Origin: Streptomyces broussonetiae
Lineage (GTDB): Bacteria > Actinomycetota > Actinomycetes > Streptomycetales > Streptomycetaceae
Direction of reading: 5' to 3'
DNA: 64,000 bases
NCBI RefSeq assembly: GCF_009796285.1
Contig: NZ_CP047020.1
Coordinates: 4,774,001 to 4,838,000, forward strand
The notes beneath the pieces were generated by a model that saw nothing but the letters and a program-made list of their open reading frames with translations, ran no database searches and had not been told where the DNA came from. The translations under genes and the position numbers were made by a program. Below are positions 35,159-43,606 of this stretch, piece by piece. Position 1 is the stretch's first letter, and every line of letters begins with the position of its first letter.

Positions 35159-36061
35159 ATGGGACCTTCGGTGAGCAGGGTTGCCGTGAGCAAGTTGCCG
35201 ATGGTCGGCGCGATGTTCTGGGCGACCAAGATCGTGGCCACCACGCTGGGCGAGTCGGCATCGAACTTTGTCACGATGGCCCCACTGAACCTCGGCTACG
35301 CCGTTGGCGCGATGATCTTCCTGATGGCGTTCGGGGTCACCCTGGCGATGCAGCTCAAGGCTGACCGCTTCCACCCGGTGGTGTTCTGGTCGGTCATTCT
35401 GACGACCAGCATCGTGGGCACCTCGATGTCCGACTACATCAACCGCACTGCTGGGCTCGGCTACGCCGGCGGCTCAATTCTGCTGACCAGCCTGCTGGTG
35501 ATCGTGCTGATCGGGTGGCGGATGACCGGACAGACCATGGATGTGGAACGGATCGCCACCACGGAGGGCGAGGTCTTGTACTGGACCGCGACACTGGTGT
35601 CCAACACGCTGGGTACCTCCAGCGGTGACTTCCTCTCCGGCGGTCTGGGCCTCGGCTTCCGCGACAGTTCTCTGCTGCTGTCCGGGGCCATGCTCGTGAT
35701 CCTTGCCGCGCACTATCTGACCCCTATCTCCGGCACTGCGCTGTTCTGGGCGGCCTACGTGTTGACCCGCCCTCTCGGAGCGGTGGCGGAGAACGCGGTG
35801 GAAAAGCCCGTCGCGCAGGGCGGGCTCGGATCGGGAACCACGGTCACCTCATCCGCGCTGCTCGCCGTCCTGGCAATTCTGGTGGGCCGGCAGATGGTCG
35901 GGGGCCACCATGTGACCCGCAAGGTGGATGCCGCCTTCGCAACCGATAGCCACGATCCCCAGCCTGTCGGCCCGTCAACAGCAACTTCGACGGATGGCTA
36001 CGCAGGCAAACCCCCGGGACGCCACTCGCACCGAGGGGAAGGCGACCGGGCCGATCTCTGA
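35159..36061 (+). CDS. DUF347-repeat (COG4705) integral membrane protein
   Basis: A 300-aa membrane protein of about eight helices made of repeated units. KLPMVGAMFWATKIVATTLG and VLYWTATLVSNTLGTSSGD are two of the four DUF347-type repeats, each with a W/F-A-x-K/L and T-L-G pattern. The last 50 residues are a hydrophilic tail that may have been changed by rearrangement. ATG 35159 is five bases after GAGGGG. Function unknown. The gene is an accessory of the island. Confidence 0.8.
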   Translation: MGPSVSRVAVSKLPMVGAMFWATKIVATTLGESASNFVTMAPLNLGYAVGAMIFLMAFGVTLAMQLKADRFHPVVFWSVILTTSIVGTSMSDYINRTAGLGYAGGSILLTSLLVIVLIGWRMTGQTMDVERIATTEGEVLYWTATLVSNTLGTSSGDFLSGGLGLGFRDSSLLLSGAMLVILAAHYLTPISGTALFWAAYVLTRPLGAVAENAVEKPVAQGGLGSGTTVTSSALLAVLAILVGRQMVGGHHVTRKVDAAFATDSHDPQPVGPSTATSTDGYAGKPPGRHSHRGEGDRADL

Positions 36062-36207
36062 ACTGCGCCGTTCTGACATCCACGAGTGTCATCAACGGCG
36101 CCGGACGCCAGCACTCCTGGGCGGTCTGGCACGGCCCGCGTGGCCCGGCGACTCCCCGGCAATGCCGCGCAGCGATCGAACTCCTGAAGCGGGTGTCGCA
36201 GGTTGGC

Positions 36208-36478
36208 TCAGCCGAGGTAGGGGCGCTCACGGTGCTCCAGGAAGCGACGGATCCTGAGCCGCTGCGTGTGATGCATCGGCAGTTGATCGATCTCTTCCGG
36301 TTGGACGAACCGCAGCTCCGTGGACTCGTCCGAGATCGCGAGCCGGCCGCCGACCACGCGGGCGGTGAAGCAGACGTTGAACTGTCTGCGCACCTCACCG
36401 TCCCAGTAGGCAATGATGTGGCGAGGGTCGGTGTACGTGCCCACGAGCCCGGTGATCTCTACGTCCAGACCCGTTGCC
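36208..36478 (-). pseudogene. C-terminal fragment of a NUDIX hydrolase
   Basis: The minus frame reads TGLDVEITGLVGTYTDPRHI, then AYWDGEVRRQFNVCFTAR and ends EHRERPYLG. This is the part after the Nudix box in Streptomyces NUDIX proteins. The box itself (REUxEE) is missing: homology begins abruptly at TGLDVE near 36478. An internal GTG gives a 78-residue frame, but the product could not be active. The break coincides with the start of the integrase fragment. Confidence 0.75.
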
Positions 36479-36765
36479 GCGCCTGGCGCCTCTCCCAGGC
36501 CGAAGCCGCCCGCGCCCGCGCCGGCCTCCTCACCACCGACGAGAACACCACCCTCGTCACCGCCTCTTCCGCCAAGGAGGGGCGTCAGCTCCTGGCGGTG
36601 GCCCGCGACAGCCGGCTGTGGGCCGCGTATGAGCTGGCCGTCCGTATCGGCCTACGTCGGGGTGAGGTGCTGGGACTGCGCTGGTCGGACGTGGATCTTC
36701 ACGAAGGCGTTCTCACCGTCCGTAGCCGTTTGATCCACCCGCACTCACCGGTTAGGTCGAACTGA
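36479..36765 (+). pseudogene. Tyrosine recombinase (integrase) internal fragment
   Basis: The plus frame holds the beginning of an integrase catalytic domain: LLAVARDSRLWAAYELAVRI, then GLRRGEVLGLRWSDVDLHEG with the first catalytic Arg, and LTVRS. The sequence then leaves the family and ends at TGA 36763-36765, so HxxR and the Tyr nucleophile are absent. No N-terminal arm-binding domain is present. It sits 350 bp from the intact tRNA-Arg, where an element's integrase belongs. Confidence 0.8.
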
Positions 36766-36837
36766 CGGCGCCTCTCGTTCCGCCCCGGCGATTCGTGGGA
36801 AGGGCAGAGGAGGACAGAGCGGCAGAAGGGTGACAGC

Positions 36838-37028
36838 GTGCAGGCCAGTATTGGGGACAGGCTCCTTGTCCACGGTCGGAACGTGGGACAGCAGAATCGC
36901 ACCGCAGAGATCATCGAGGTGCTCGGGATGAACGGGGGCCTCCGTACCGGGTCCGTTTCGAGGACGGTCACGAGACGCTGATGAGTCCAGGCCCGGACTC
37001 CGTGGTCCGTCCCGCGTTCGAGGACTAG
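36838..37028 (+). pseudogene. DUF1918 gene with a one-base deletion
   Basis: GTG 36838, eight bases after GAAGGGTGA, begins QASIGDRLLVHGRNVGQQNR and TAEIIEVLG, the DUF1918 signature. After NGGL the frame breaks. In the next frame the expected continuation YRVRFEDGHETLMSPGPDSV runs to TAG at 37026-37028. One C missing near 36940 explains it. As written, translation would stop at 36981. Confidence 0.8.
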
Positions 37029-37081
37029 ACAGCGCTCGGACCCGGCGGTTGCCGTCAAACACTGCCGTCAAGGCAAAAGCC

Positions 37082-37113
37082 AGAGACCCCGTGGATCTCT
37101 CCACGGGGTCTCT
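37082..37113 (-). terminator. Terminator after tRNA-Arg(ACG)
   Basis: AGAGACCCCGTGG and CCACGGGGTCTCT form a perfect 13-bp stem with a 6-base loop, 10 bases past the tRNA 3' end. It lies on the island side of the repeat. Confidence 0.85.
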
Positions 37114-37119
37114 GATCTG

Positions 37120-37164
37120 ATGTGCACTCGGCAGGATTCGAACCTGCAACCTTCTGATCCGTAG
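37120..37164 (-). repeat. Right attachment-site-like repeat inside tRNA-Arg(ACG)
   Basis: The partner of the copy at 33419-33463 (44 of 45 bases identical). It covers the tRNA from the anticodon loop to its 3' end, so the intact tRNA gene is the side rebuilt by the element. Confidence 0.9.
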
Positions 37165-37195
37165 TCAGATGCTCTATCCGTTAAGCTACGAGTGC
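37123..37195 (-). tRNA. tRNA-Arg(ACG)
   Basis: A 73-nt cloverleaf: acceptor GCACTCG/CGAGTGC, anticodon stem TCTGA/TCAGA, loop CTACGGA with anticodon ACG, T-loop TTCGAAT, discriminator A, no encoded CCA. A34 is the substrate of TadA, encoded at 12253-12708. Confidence 0.97.
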
Positions 37196-37372
37196 TTGTT
37201 CTTTTGTTCTTGTCTCCGTTTCGGCCCTTTCGGCCCTGTCCCGGCGACAGGAAGAACATTACATGACTGCCGCCGTCATGTGAAATCCGATCCGCACACC
37301 CGTTGTGACCTGCGAAAACGCCGACAGCGGGGTCCCGTGGGGCACCCTGTGGGACATGCCCTGGAGAACGCC

Positions 37373-37401
37373 GAAGCCCCGGTCCTGTGGACCGGGGCTT
37401 C
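37373..37401 (-). terminator. Terminator after tRNA-Ser(GCT)
   Basis: GAAGCCCCGGTCC and GGACCGGGGCTTC pair perfectly over 13 bp with loop TGT, 10 bases past the tRNA-Ser 3' end. Confidence 0.9.
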
Positions 37402-37411
37402 GGGATCGGTG

Positions 37412-37502
37412 CGGAGGCGGAGGGATTTGAACCCTCGATGGGCTTTAAGGCCCAAACCGCATTAGCAGTGCGGCGCCATAGACCGGACTAGGCGACGCCT
37501 CC
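37412..37502 (-). tRNA. tRNA-Ser(GCT)
   Basis: A 91-nt class II tRNA: acceptor GGAGGCG/CGCCTCC, anticodon stem CCGCA/TGCGG, loop CTGCTAA with anticodon GCT, long variable arm, discriminator G, CCA not encoded. Confidence 0.97.
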
Positions 37503-37697
37503 AGCACAACCGCTCACGCGAGCGCGAGAGTGGTGCGTGCAGATGATGACACAGCCGAGTGCCCTGTCACCAATCGGCCTCCACGGTACTAGGCACTCGG
37601 GCCGCAGGGCAAAGGGCTTCCGTCCGGCGAGGCGTGCGCCGCGTCCCGCCGGCCGGCGGGAGCGCAACGTCCGGCGGGCGGCGGCGTTGGGCAGGGC

Positions 37698-38198
37698 ATG
37701 GTTCTTCTCATCCAGCGGAGGGCGGCGCGAGCCCTCCTGCGACGGGGGCCCGTGGGCGCCGTCGCCGCCCCCGCACTCGGCGCCGTCTCGGCCCTGGTCG
37801 CCCTCGCCGCCGTACCCGCCGTCGCGGCGCCCGCCCTGCCCCCGCCCGTGCTACCGGAGGACCGGGCCGGTGATCACCTCACCGTCGTGGTGCAGCACGC
37901 CGGGTCCGGGCGGGACGGAACGTACGAACTCTTCTGTCATCCGGACAGCGGCACTCATCCGGATCCGGCCGGGACCTGCCGGGCGCTGGACGGGCAGACG
38001 CGGTGGGGGCAGGACACCTTCGCCCCGGTGGAGCCCGGCTCCACCTGCACCATGATCTACGGCGGCCCGGCCACCGCCCATGTCACCGGCACCTGGGCCG
38101 GACGCCCGGTCGACGCCGTCTACGACCGCAGCAACGGGTGCGAGATCGGGCGCTGGGACCGGATGGTGCCGCTGCTGCCGAAGCCGGGACCGGCCTAG
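37698..38198 (+). CDS. SSI-family subtilisin-like protease inhibitor
   Basis: A 166-aa secreted inhibitor. The basic N-terminus and hydrophobic core (about 1-44, ending AVAAPA) form a long signal peptide. The mature part has the SSI pattern DHLTVVVQHAGSGRDGTYEL, the four Cys of the two disulfides, and the reactive loop STCTMIYGG, where Met matches the P1 residue of classical SSI. GPATAHVTGTWAGRPVDAVY and NGCEIGRWDRM close the fold. It blocks subtilisin-type proteases outside the cell and is typically made at aerial growth. Confidence 0.92.
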   Translation: MVLLIQRRAARALLRRGPVGAVAAPALGAVSALVALAAVPAVAAPALPPPVLPEDRAGDHLTVVVQHAGSGRDGTYELFCHPDSGTHPDPAGTCRALDGQTRWGQDTFAPVEPGSTCTMIYGGPATAHVTGTWAGRPVDAVYDRSNGCEIGRWDRMVPLLPKPGPA

Positions 38199-38461
38199 CC
38201 GGTCGTGCAGACAGGCTGCCCATGGACGGTTCTTGGCCGAATCACCGTGGCCGTAAAGGTCCCGCGAAAGTCTTGCGGAGTCGAAGCCCGTGGTCAGGGG
38301 GTGGTCACGGGATCGGTGTCACTTCCTCGTGGGACCTCCCTCTCATCCGGCGTCGCAAGCGCAACGCGTGCCCTTAGACTCCCTCGCGTGACACGTTGCG
38401 GGCCGGTTGGCAAGATGGCCCGAGCGGTCGGCAAGGTGCGGTAACAGGGAGGAAGCGTCTC

Positions 38462-41400
38462 GTGAGCAGCAGGCCATCCCGAGGCGCTGCTCGCCTCGCA
38501 GCCATACTCGACGCTCTGCCGGACGCGTTGGTCCTGGTCAACGCCAACGGAACAGTCGTCAACGCCAACACCATCGCGCTCGAGGCATTCGAGGCGCCGG
38601 GTACGGCTCTGGTGGGGCGGGGCCTGCTCGATCTGCTGCCGCAGTTCGACTCCCGGCTGATCCCGGGGTCCATGCGGCGGCCCGATCACATGGACCCGCA
38701 CGGGCGGACCAAGCCCACGCGGATGGTCGCGCGGCGGACCGACGGAACCGAGTTCCCGGTCGAGGTCACCAGCGCGAACCTGGAGAACGGGCAGCAGGCG
38801 TACGACGGTTACGGATACACCGGCGACGAGCTGCTGATGATCGTCGTGCGGGACCTGTCCGGGACCGTGGACACCGAGGCGGAGCTGGCGCGCTCGCAGC
38901 GGCAGACCGAAATGATCCTGCGGGCCGCGGCCGAGGGTGTCGTGGGCACCGACACCGACGGGCGGATCGTGCTCGTCAATCCGGCCGCCGCCCAGATACT
39001 GGGCTACCGGGCCGGTGAGCTGGGCGGCAAGGAGCTGCACGCCCTGGTGCTGCACTCGCGCGCCGACGGCTCCCCCTTCCCGTACGAGGAGTCACCGCTC
39101 GCCGACACCCTGCGCTCCGGGCGCAAGCACCGGGTGCGCGGGCAGGTGCTGTGGTCCAAGGGCGAGGAAAGGGTCTCCGTCGACCTCACCACCGCTCCCG
39201 TGCGCGACGGGGACCAGCTCGTCGGTGCCGTGATGACCTTCACCGACCGGCGGTCCTTGGACGCCCTGGCCGAGGAGAAGGCCGCGCTGGAGCGGGCGCA
39301 CGCGCAGGAGGTCGAGCGGCGCGCCGAGGAGCACGCCGCCGACCTGACCGCGCTGCGCCAGAAGCACGTCACCGAGCTGGAGGAGCTGCGCGAGAAGCAC
39401 GCCGAGGAGCTGGCGGCGGGCGAGGAGCGGTACGCCGCGCTCGCCGAGCGGGAAAAGGACCGGTACGAGGCGCTGGCGGGCCGGCACGAGCAGTTGCTGA
39501 CCCTGCTCGGGGCGTCGCTGCGCGGGCCGCTGGACGAGCTGCGGCGCGAGCTGTCCGCCCTGGCGGCCGATGACGCGGGGCAGCTGTGGCCCGAGGCCAA
39601 CCAGGTGCTGCACCACCTCTCGGCCGGGTACGCCCGCATCACGACGCTGATCGACAACGTCCTCGGGTACCAGCGGCTGGACGCCGGCAGTGAGGACATC
39701 ACCCGTGCGAGGGTGATGCTGGACGCCGTCGTCGCCGCCGGCGTGGACGGCGCGGTCGAGCTGATCGGTCCGGGGCGGGTGCAGTTCGCCGTGCACGCGC
39801 CGCCCATCGAGGCCGAGGTCGACCCGCAGCGGCTCGCAACCGCCCTCGCCCACCTGGTGGCGGACGTGGCCGGGGTCGACGCCACCGGCAACTCTCCCGT
39901 CTCCGCGGGCGGTTATCTGGACAACACGGTCGTGGTCGCCGCCGCGCAGCGCGGTGAGGTGGTGCGGATCGAGGTGCGCGGGCCGTACGCCGGGGGCGAC
40001 CCGGTGCACGAGCCGATCGTGCGCGGGATCGTCCGGGCCCACGGCGGCGTGCTGCAGACGCACGAGGTGCCGGGCATGAGCGGCAGCGCGTACGTCCTGG
40101 AGGTGCCGATCGGCGGCGGTGCCGGGGCGGTCGCCGCCGCGTCCGCTCCGGCCGAGTCCGCCGTGGACGAGAGCGCTACGGCCGACGGACACACGGTCGG
40201 CGGCGGACGGCGGCGGGCCCGGCGGGCCTCCACGGACGCCTTCCTGGACGGTGACGTACCCGGCGCGGGCGAGACCGGTGAGGCGGCGGCGCCCACGCCG
40301 ACCGGGCGGCGCCGCAGGCGTGCCGGCGCGCCCGCGGAGCAGAGCGCCGTGGCCACGGACGAGGGCGAGCAGGCCGCGTCCGGCGGCACCGGGCGGCGCC
40401 GTGGGCGGCCCGCCGCCGTCGCCGCCGCCGACGGCACCGGCGACGCGGTGAGCGAGGGCGCCGTGGTGACCGCGGCCGAGCATGCCGCGGGGGCCGCCGC
40501 CGTCGCCACGGGACTCGGCAGCACCGTGCCGCCGCGGGGCGTGCCCGTCTCCGCGGGCCAGGTCGCCCGTCCCGACGCCGGCGCGCCGCAGGCCGCCCTG
40601 CCGCCCGCGCTGCCCGCGGGGGGTGCGGAGCCGGCTCCGGGCACCGGTGCGGAGGACACCGCTGCCGAGGGCGCGCAGCCGACCGGGCGGCGCCGGCGTG
40701 CGCTGGCCGCCGCGGCGGAGCGTGCCGCGGCGCAGGAGGCCGCGGGACCGCGTCCCGTCTTCGCCCTGCCGCCGGCCGAGGCCGACCGTTCCCCGCAGTC
40801 CGCGGACTCGGCGAGCGCGACCGGGGCCGGTGCCGAGGCCCGACCGCAGCTGCCCGCTCCGCTTCCGGCGCCCGTCCAGGACGTGCCCGGTGACGACGGC
40901 CGGCACGACGCCGTGGCGCTCGACGCCGCCGAGGACCACACCCCGCCGCAGCCGCACCCCACCAGCGCACCGACCGGCCGACGCCGCCGGGCCGTGGCCC
41001 AGTCGGCTCCCGCCGCGCAGCCGACGGCAGCGGCACCGGGCGCCACGTCCGTACCCGTGCCGGGGACCGCGCAGCCGGTTGCCGCACAGCCGGTTCCGCC
41101 ACAGGCCGCTGCGGGGCAGGCGGCTGCGGGTCGGACGGCTCCCGCCCAGGCGGTTCCGGCTCTGGCCGGTCAGCCCGGGCAGAACCCGGCGGGGACGCCG
41201 ACTCCCGGTCGGGGCACGCCCGTTGACGCCCATGCGGCGCAGGGCACGGTCGGGCAGGGCCTCTCCGTCCCGGCCGGTCCCGCACCGGCGCCGGGTCGGC
41301 CCGTCGTACCGGGCCAGGCGGCGTCCGGCAGCGCGACCACGGCACCGGCCGCGCCCGCCGCTGCCGGACAGCCCGTGCCCGCCCGGCCGGTGGCTCCCGG

Positions 41401-42859
41401 GCAGCAGCTCCCGGCGGTACCGTCGGCGACCCCGCCCGGCGGTACCCCGGCCGCGCAGCCGCTGCCGCTGCCCGCGGAGGCCGGGGCCGGACCGGCACCG
41501 GCGACCGGTCGGGCCGCACCGGCGCCCCAGGCCGCGCCCGTGACCGCAGCCGGCACCCCCGCGGCCACCGTCCCGCAGCAGTGGCCCGGTGCCGACGACA
41601 CCTCCGGTGCGGGCACGCCCGTACCCGCCGCGTCCCAGGCCGAGGCGCAGCTGCAGCGCAGTGCGCAGCCGCTGCCCGTCGAGGGGGCCGCGGTCGACCC
41701 GAACTCCACACAGGGACGGGCGATCAGCGTCCGTACGCTCGGGCAGGGCGTGCCGTTCGCGCGCCAGGCCGCACAGGTGCAGCAGCCGACGGCGACCCCG
41801 CCGCCGCACGCGCCGGGCGGTTCCGGCCGCCGCCGCAAGCTGGGCACGCCCCCCGACCCGGCCACCCGCCCGGAGCAGCAGCCCGAGCAGGCGGCCCGCC
41901 CGCACCCGGCGGCCGAACCGGCGCCCGCGCAGCAGCCCGTGGCGCAGCAGCCGTCGTCGGCCGGGCAGTCCCGGATGGCCCTCGGGACCGAGGGGGCCGG
42001 ACGGTCGTACGCCATAGGTGCCCCGGACGCCGACGCCGCCGAGGGACCCGAGCCGCTGGACGGTCCCGGCGGGGCCGTCGAGGTCGCGGATCCTCCGCGT
42101 CCGCAGCCGATGGACGACGAGCTGCCCCCGGAGCCACTGGACAACCCGCGCCGGCTGCTGGTGTGGCCCGCGCCGGACGTGACGACCCAGCAGGCGCTGA
42201 GCGACCGCGGGTACCGGCCGGTGATCGTGCACTCCCGTGAGGAGGTCGACGCGCAGATCGCTGCCTTCCCCGCCGCGCTGTTCGTGGACCCGCTGACCGG
42301 GCCCATCACGCGTACGGCCCTGCAGTCGCTGCGCCAGGCCGCCGTCGCCGCCGAGGTACCGGTGCTGGTCACGGCCGGGCTCGGGCAGGCGACGCGCGAG
42401 GCGGCGTACGGCGCCGACCCCGCCGTTCTGCTCAAGGCGCTGGCGCCGCGCGACAGCGAGCAGCACCCGCCGCGGGTGCTGCTGATCGAGGAGCACGCGG
42501 AGATCGCGCTGGCGCTGACCGCGACGCTGGAGCGGCGTGGGATGCAGGTGGCGCGTGCCGCGAGCGACAACGACGCGGTGACGCTGGCGGGGCAGTTCCG
42601 GCCGAACCTCGTGGTGATGGACCTGATGCAGGTGCACCGGCACCAGGGCGGAGCCGGGTTCACCGGGATCATCGACTGGCTGCGTGTGAACGGCCGGCTC
42701 AACCGCACCCCGCTGGTCGTCTACACCGCCGCCGTCGACCAGGCCGACCTGCCGAGGCTCGCCTCGGGCGAGACGGTGCTGTTCCTCGCGGAGCGGTCCA
42801 CGAGCAGCGAGGTGCAGAACCGGATCGTGGATCTGCTGGCCCGGATCGGCACCAACTAG
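38462..42859 (+). CDS. Giant PAS protein with degenerate kinase and receiver domains and Arg-box repeats
   Basis: A 1465-aa protein. Two PAS domains (about 8-140, LDALPDALVLVNANGTVVNA; about 145-270, AEGVVGTDTDGRIVLVNPAA), then a charged coiled coil (about 270-345, EEHAADLTALRQKHVTELEE). A HisKA-like region (LLTLLGASLRGPLDELRREL) lacks the SHExRTP phospho-His box, and the HATPase-like region has no clear N box. Residues about 560-1220 are Ala/Pro-rich and disordered, with six GRRRR-type boxes. The C-terminus (about 1228-1465) has a receiver-like fold: EE in place of the acidic pair, VVMDLMQ with a possible phospho-Asp, VVYTAA with Thr, but no Lys. GTG 38462 follows AGGGAGGA by eight bases. 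Probably a scaffold rather than a working kinase. Confidence 0.82.
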   Translation: MSSRPSRGAARLAAILDALPDALVLVNANGTVVNANTIALEAFEAPGTALVGRGLLDLLPQFDSRLIPGSMRRPDHMDPHGRTKPTRMVARRTDGTEFPVEVTSANLENGQQAYDGYGYTGDELLMIVVRDLSGTVDTEAELARSQRQTEMILRAAAEGVVGTDTDGRIVLVNPAAAQILGYRAGELGGKELHALVLHSRADGSPFPYEESPLADTLRSGRKHRVRGQVLWSKGEERVSVDLTTAPVRDGDQLVGAVMTFTDRRSLDALAEEKAALERAHAQEVERRAEEHAADLTALRQKHVTELEELREKHAEELAAGEERYAALAEREKDRYEALAGRHEQLLTLLGASLRGPLDELRRELSALAADDAGQLWPEANQVLHHLSAGYARITTLIDNVLGYQRLDAGSEDITRARVMLDAVVAAGVDGAVELIGPGRVQFAVHAPPIEAEVDPQRLATALAHLVADVAGVDATGNSPVSAGGYLDNTVVVAAAQRGEVVRIEVRGPYAGGDPVHEPIVRGIVRAHGGVLQTHEVPGMSGSAYVLEVPIGGGAGAVAAASAPAESAVDESATADGHTVGGGRRRARRASTDAFLDGDVPGAGETGEAAAPTPTGRRRRRAGAPAEQSAVATDEGEQAASGGTGRRRGRPAAVAAADGTGDAVSEGAVVTAAEHAAGAAAVATGLGSTVPPRGVPVSAGQVARPDAGAPQAALPPALPAGGAEPAPGTGAEDTAAEGAQPTGRRRRALAAAAERAAAQEAAGPRPVFALPPAEADRSPQSADSASATGAGAEARPQLPAPLPAPVQDVPGDDGRHDAVALDAAEDHTPPQPHPTSAPTGRRRRAVAQSAPAAQPTAAAPGATSVPVPGTAQPVAAQPVPPQAAAGQAAAGRTAPAQAVPALAGQPGQNPAGTPTPGRGTPVDAHAAQGTVGQGLSVPAGPAPAPGRPVVPGQAASGSATTAPAAPAAAGQPVPARPVAPGQQLPAVPSATPPGGTPAAQPLPLPAEAGAGPAPATGRAAPAPQAAPVTAAGTPAATVPQQWPGADDTSGAGTPVPAASQAEAQLQRSAQPLPVEGAAVDPNSTQGRAISVRTLGQGVPFARQAAQVQQPTATPPPHAPGGSGRRRKLGTPPDPATRPEQQPEQAARPHPAAEPAPAQQPVAQQPSSAGQSRMALGTEGAGRSYAIGAPDADAAEGPEPLDGPGGAVEVADPPRPQPMDDELPPEPLDNPRRLLVWPAPDVTTQQALSDRGYRPVIVHSREEVDAQIAAFPAALFVDPLTGPITRTALQSLRQAAVAAEVPVLVTAGLGQATREAAYGADPAVLLKALAPRDSEQHPPRVLLIEEHAEIALALTATLERRGMQVARAASDNDAVTLAGQFRPNLVVMDLMQVHRHQGGAGFTGIIDWLRVNGRLNRTPLVVYTAAVDQADLPRLASGETVLFLAERSTSSEVQNRIVDLLARIGTN

Positions 42860-43458
42860 CCCTCTGGGAAAGGAGGTCGGCGCGCGACCAGCTTGCGGGC
42901 CGCCTCCTTGATGGAGTCCCTCAGGCGGTCGCGGTCGGTGTGCTCGGTGCCCGAGAGGATGCGGCGCATCTGCGGGACCACGGCCATCCAGTTGACCAGC
43001 GCGGTCAGCAGCAGCAGCAGGTCGCCGGGCGGGATCGCGTCACTGATCACGCCGCGGGCCTGGCCGTCGGCCAGGGCGGCGACCTTGCGGGCGTAGTGCT
43101 CCTGGCGGGCCGGTTCGTCGGGCAGCTCGGCGGTGCCGTACTCGAGCCCCTCCCAGAAGAGCAGGCGGAGGAACTCGGGGTGGCTCGCGTGGTAGTCGAG
43201 CAGGCGGTCGACCCAGCCGTCGACGTCGTCCGGGTCGACCGGGACGGCCGCCGCGAGGTCCGTCATGGACCGGCCGAGGACCTGGCCGAACAGCTCCGCC
43301 TTGTTGCCGTAGTAGGCGTAGATCAACTGCTTGTTGGCCTTGGCCTCGGTGGCGATGCGGTCGATGCGGGCGCCCGCGATGCCGTGCCGGGAGAACTCGG
43401 CGACCGCCGCGTCGAAGATGCGGGCCTTGGTGGCCTCGGGGTCCCTCACTGCTGCCAT
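42856..43458 (-). CDS. TetR family regulator
   Basis: A 200-aa repressor: helix-turn-helix in IDRIATEAKANKQLIYAYYG, then an all-helix ligand domain (HPEFLRLLFWEGLEYG). Its stop TAG shares bases with the stop of the giant PAS gene on the other strand (CTAG). It is divergent from the MFS gene, and the 148-bp gap holds two copies of one operator. Confidence 0.9.
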   Translation of the reverse strand: MAAVRDPEATKARIFDAAVAEFSRHGIAGARIDRIATEAKANKQLIYAYYGNKAELFGQVLGRSMTDLAAAVPVDPDDVDGWVDRLLDYHASHPEFLRLLFWEGLEYGTAELPDEPARQEHYARKVAALADGQARGVISDAIPPGDLLLLLTALVNWMAVVPQMRRILSGTEHTDRDRLRDSIKEAARKLVARRPPFPEG

Positions 43459-43487
43459 GCGGACAGGGTAGGGCGCGGGCGTCAAGT

Positions 43488-43503
43488 AACCAACTATTTG
43501 GTT
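43488..43503. promoter_or_regulatory. TetR operator, copy 1
   Basis: AACCAA-CTAT-TTGGTT, 30 bases upstream of the tetR start. The half-sites are the same as in copy 2; centres are 56 bp apart. Confidence 0.85.
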
Positions 43504-43543
43504 GACAGGGAATGCGGGCGACGGCGACCCTGTTACTGCTTCC

Positions 43544-43559
43544 AACCAACCAGTTGGTT
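43544..43559. promoter_or_regulatory. TetR operator, copy 2
   Basis: AACCAA-CCAG-TTGGTT, about 48 bases upstream of the MFS start, so one regulator can shut both divergent promoters. Confidence 0.85.
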
Positions 43560-43606
43560 GATGACTTCCCGGTCGAGAAACCCGGCTCCAAGGAGTGTCT
43601 GCGTTC

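Larger units (their letters stand above)
33464..37119. mobile_element. Remnant of a tRNA-Arg-targeting integrative element
   Basis: The 3.7-kb segment lies between the two 45-bp tRNA-Arg repeats. It contains an integrase fragment next to the intact tRNA, a typical position, together with truncated NUDIX and DUF1918 genes and two intact genes (PAS-SpoIIE phosphatase, DUF347 membrane protein). No replication, transfer or excision genes are left. It is read as a decayed ICE, prophage or genomic island that can no longer move by itself. Confidence 0.8.

Noticed and set aside
34744-35274. A minus-strand 176-codon frame in the island spacer
   Set aside because: No ribosome site or family pattern was found, and it overlaps the start of the DUF347 gene.
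39092-42643. A 1183-codon minus frame opposite the giant PAS gene
   Set aside because: It is an antisense shadow: Arg/Gly-rich with no motif, while the plus frame has PAS and receiver folds and a ribosome site.
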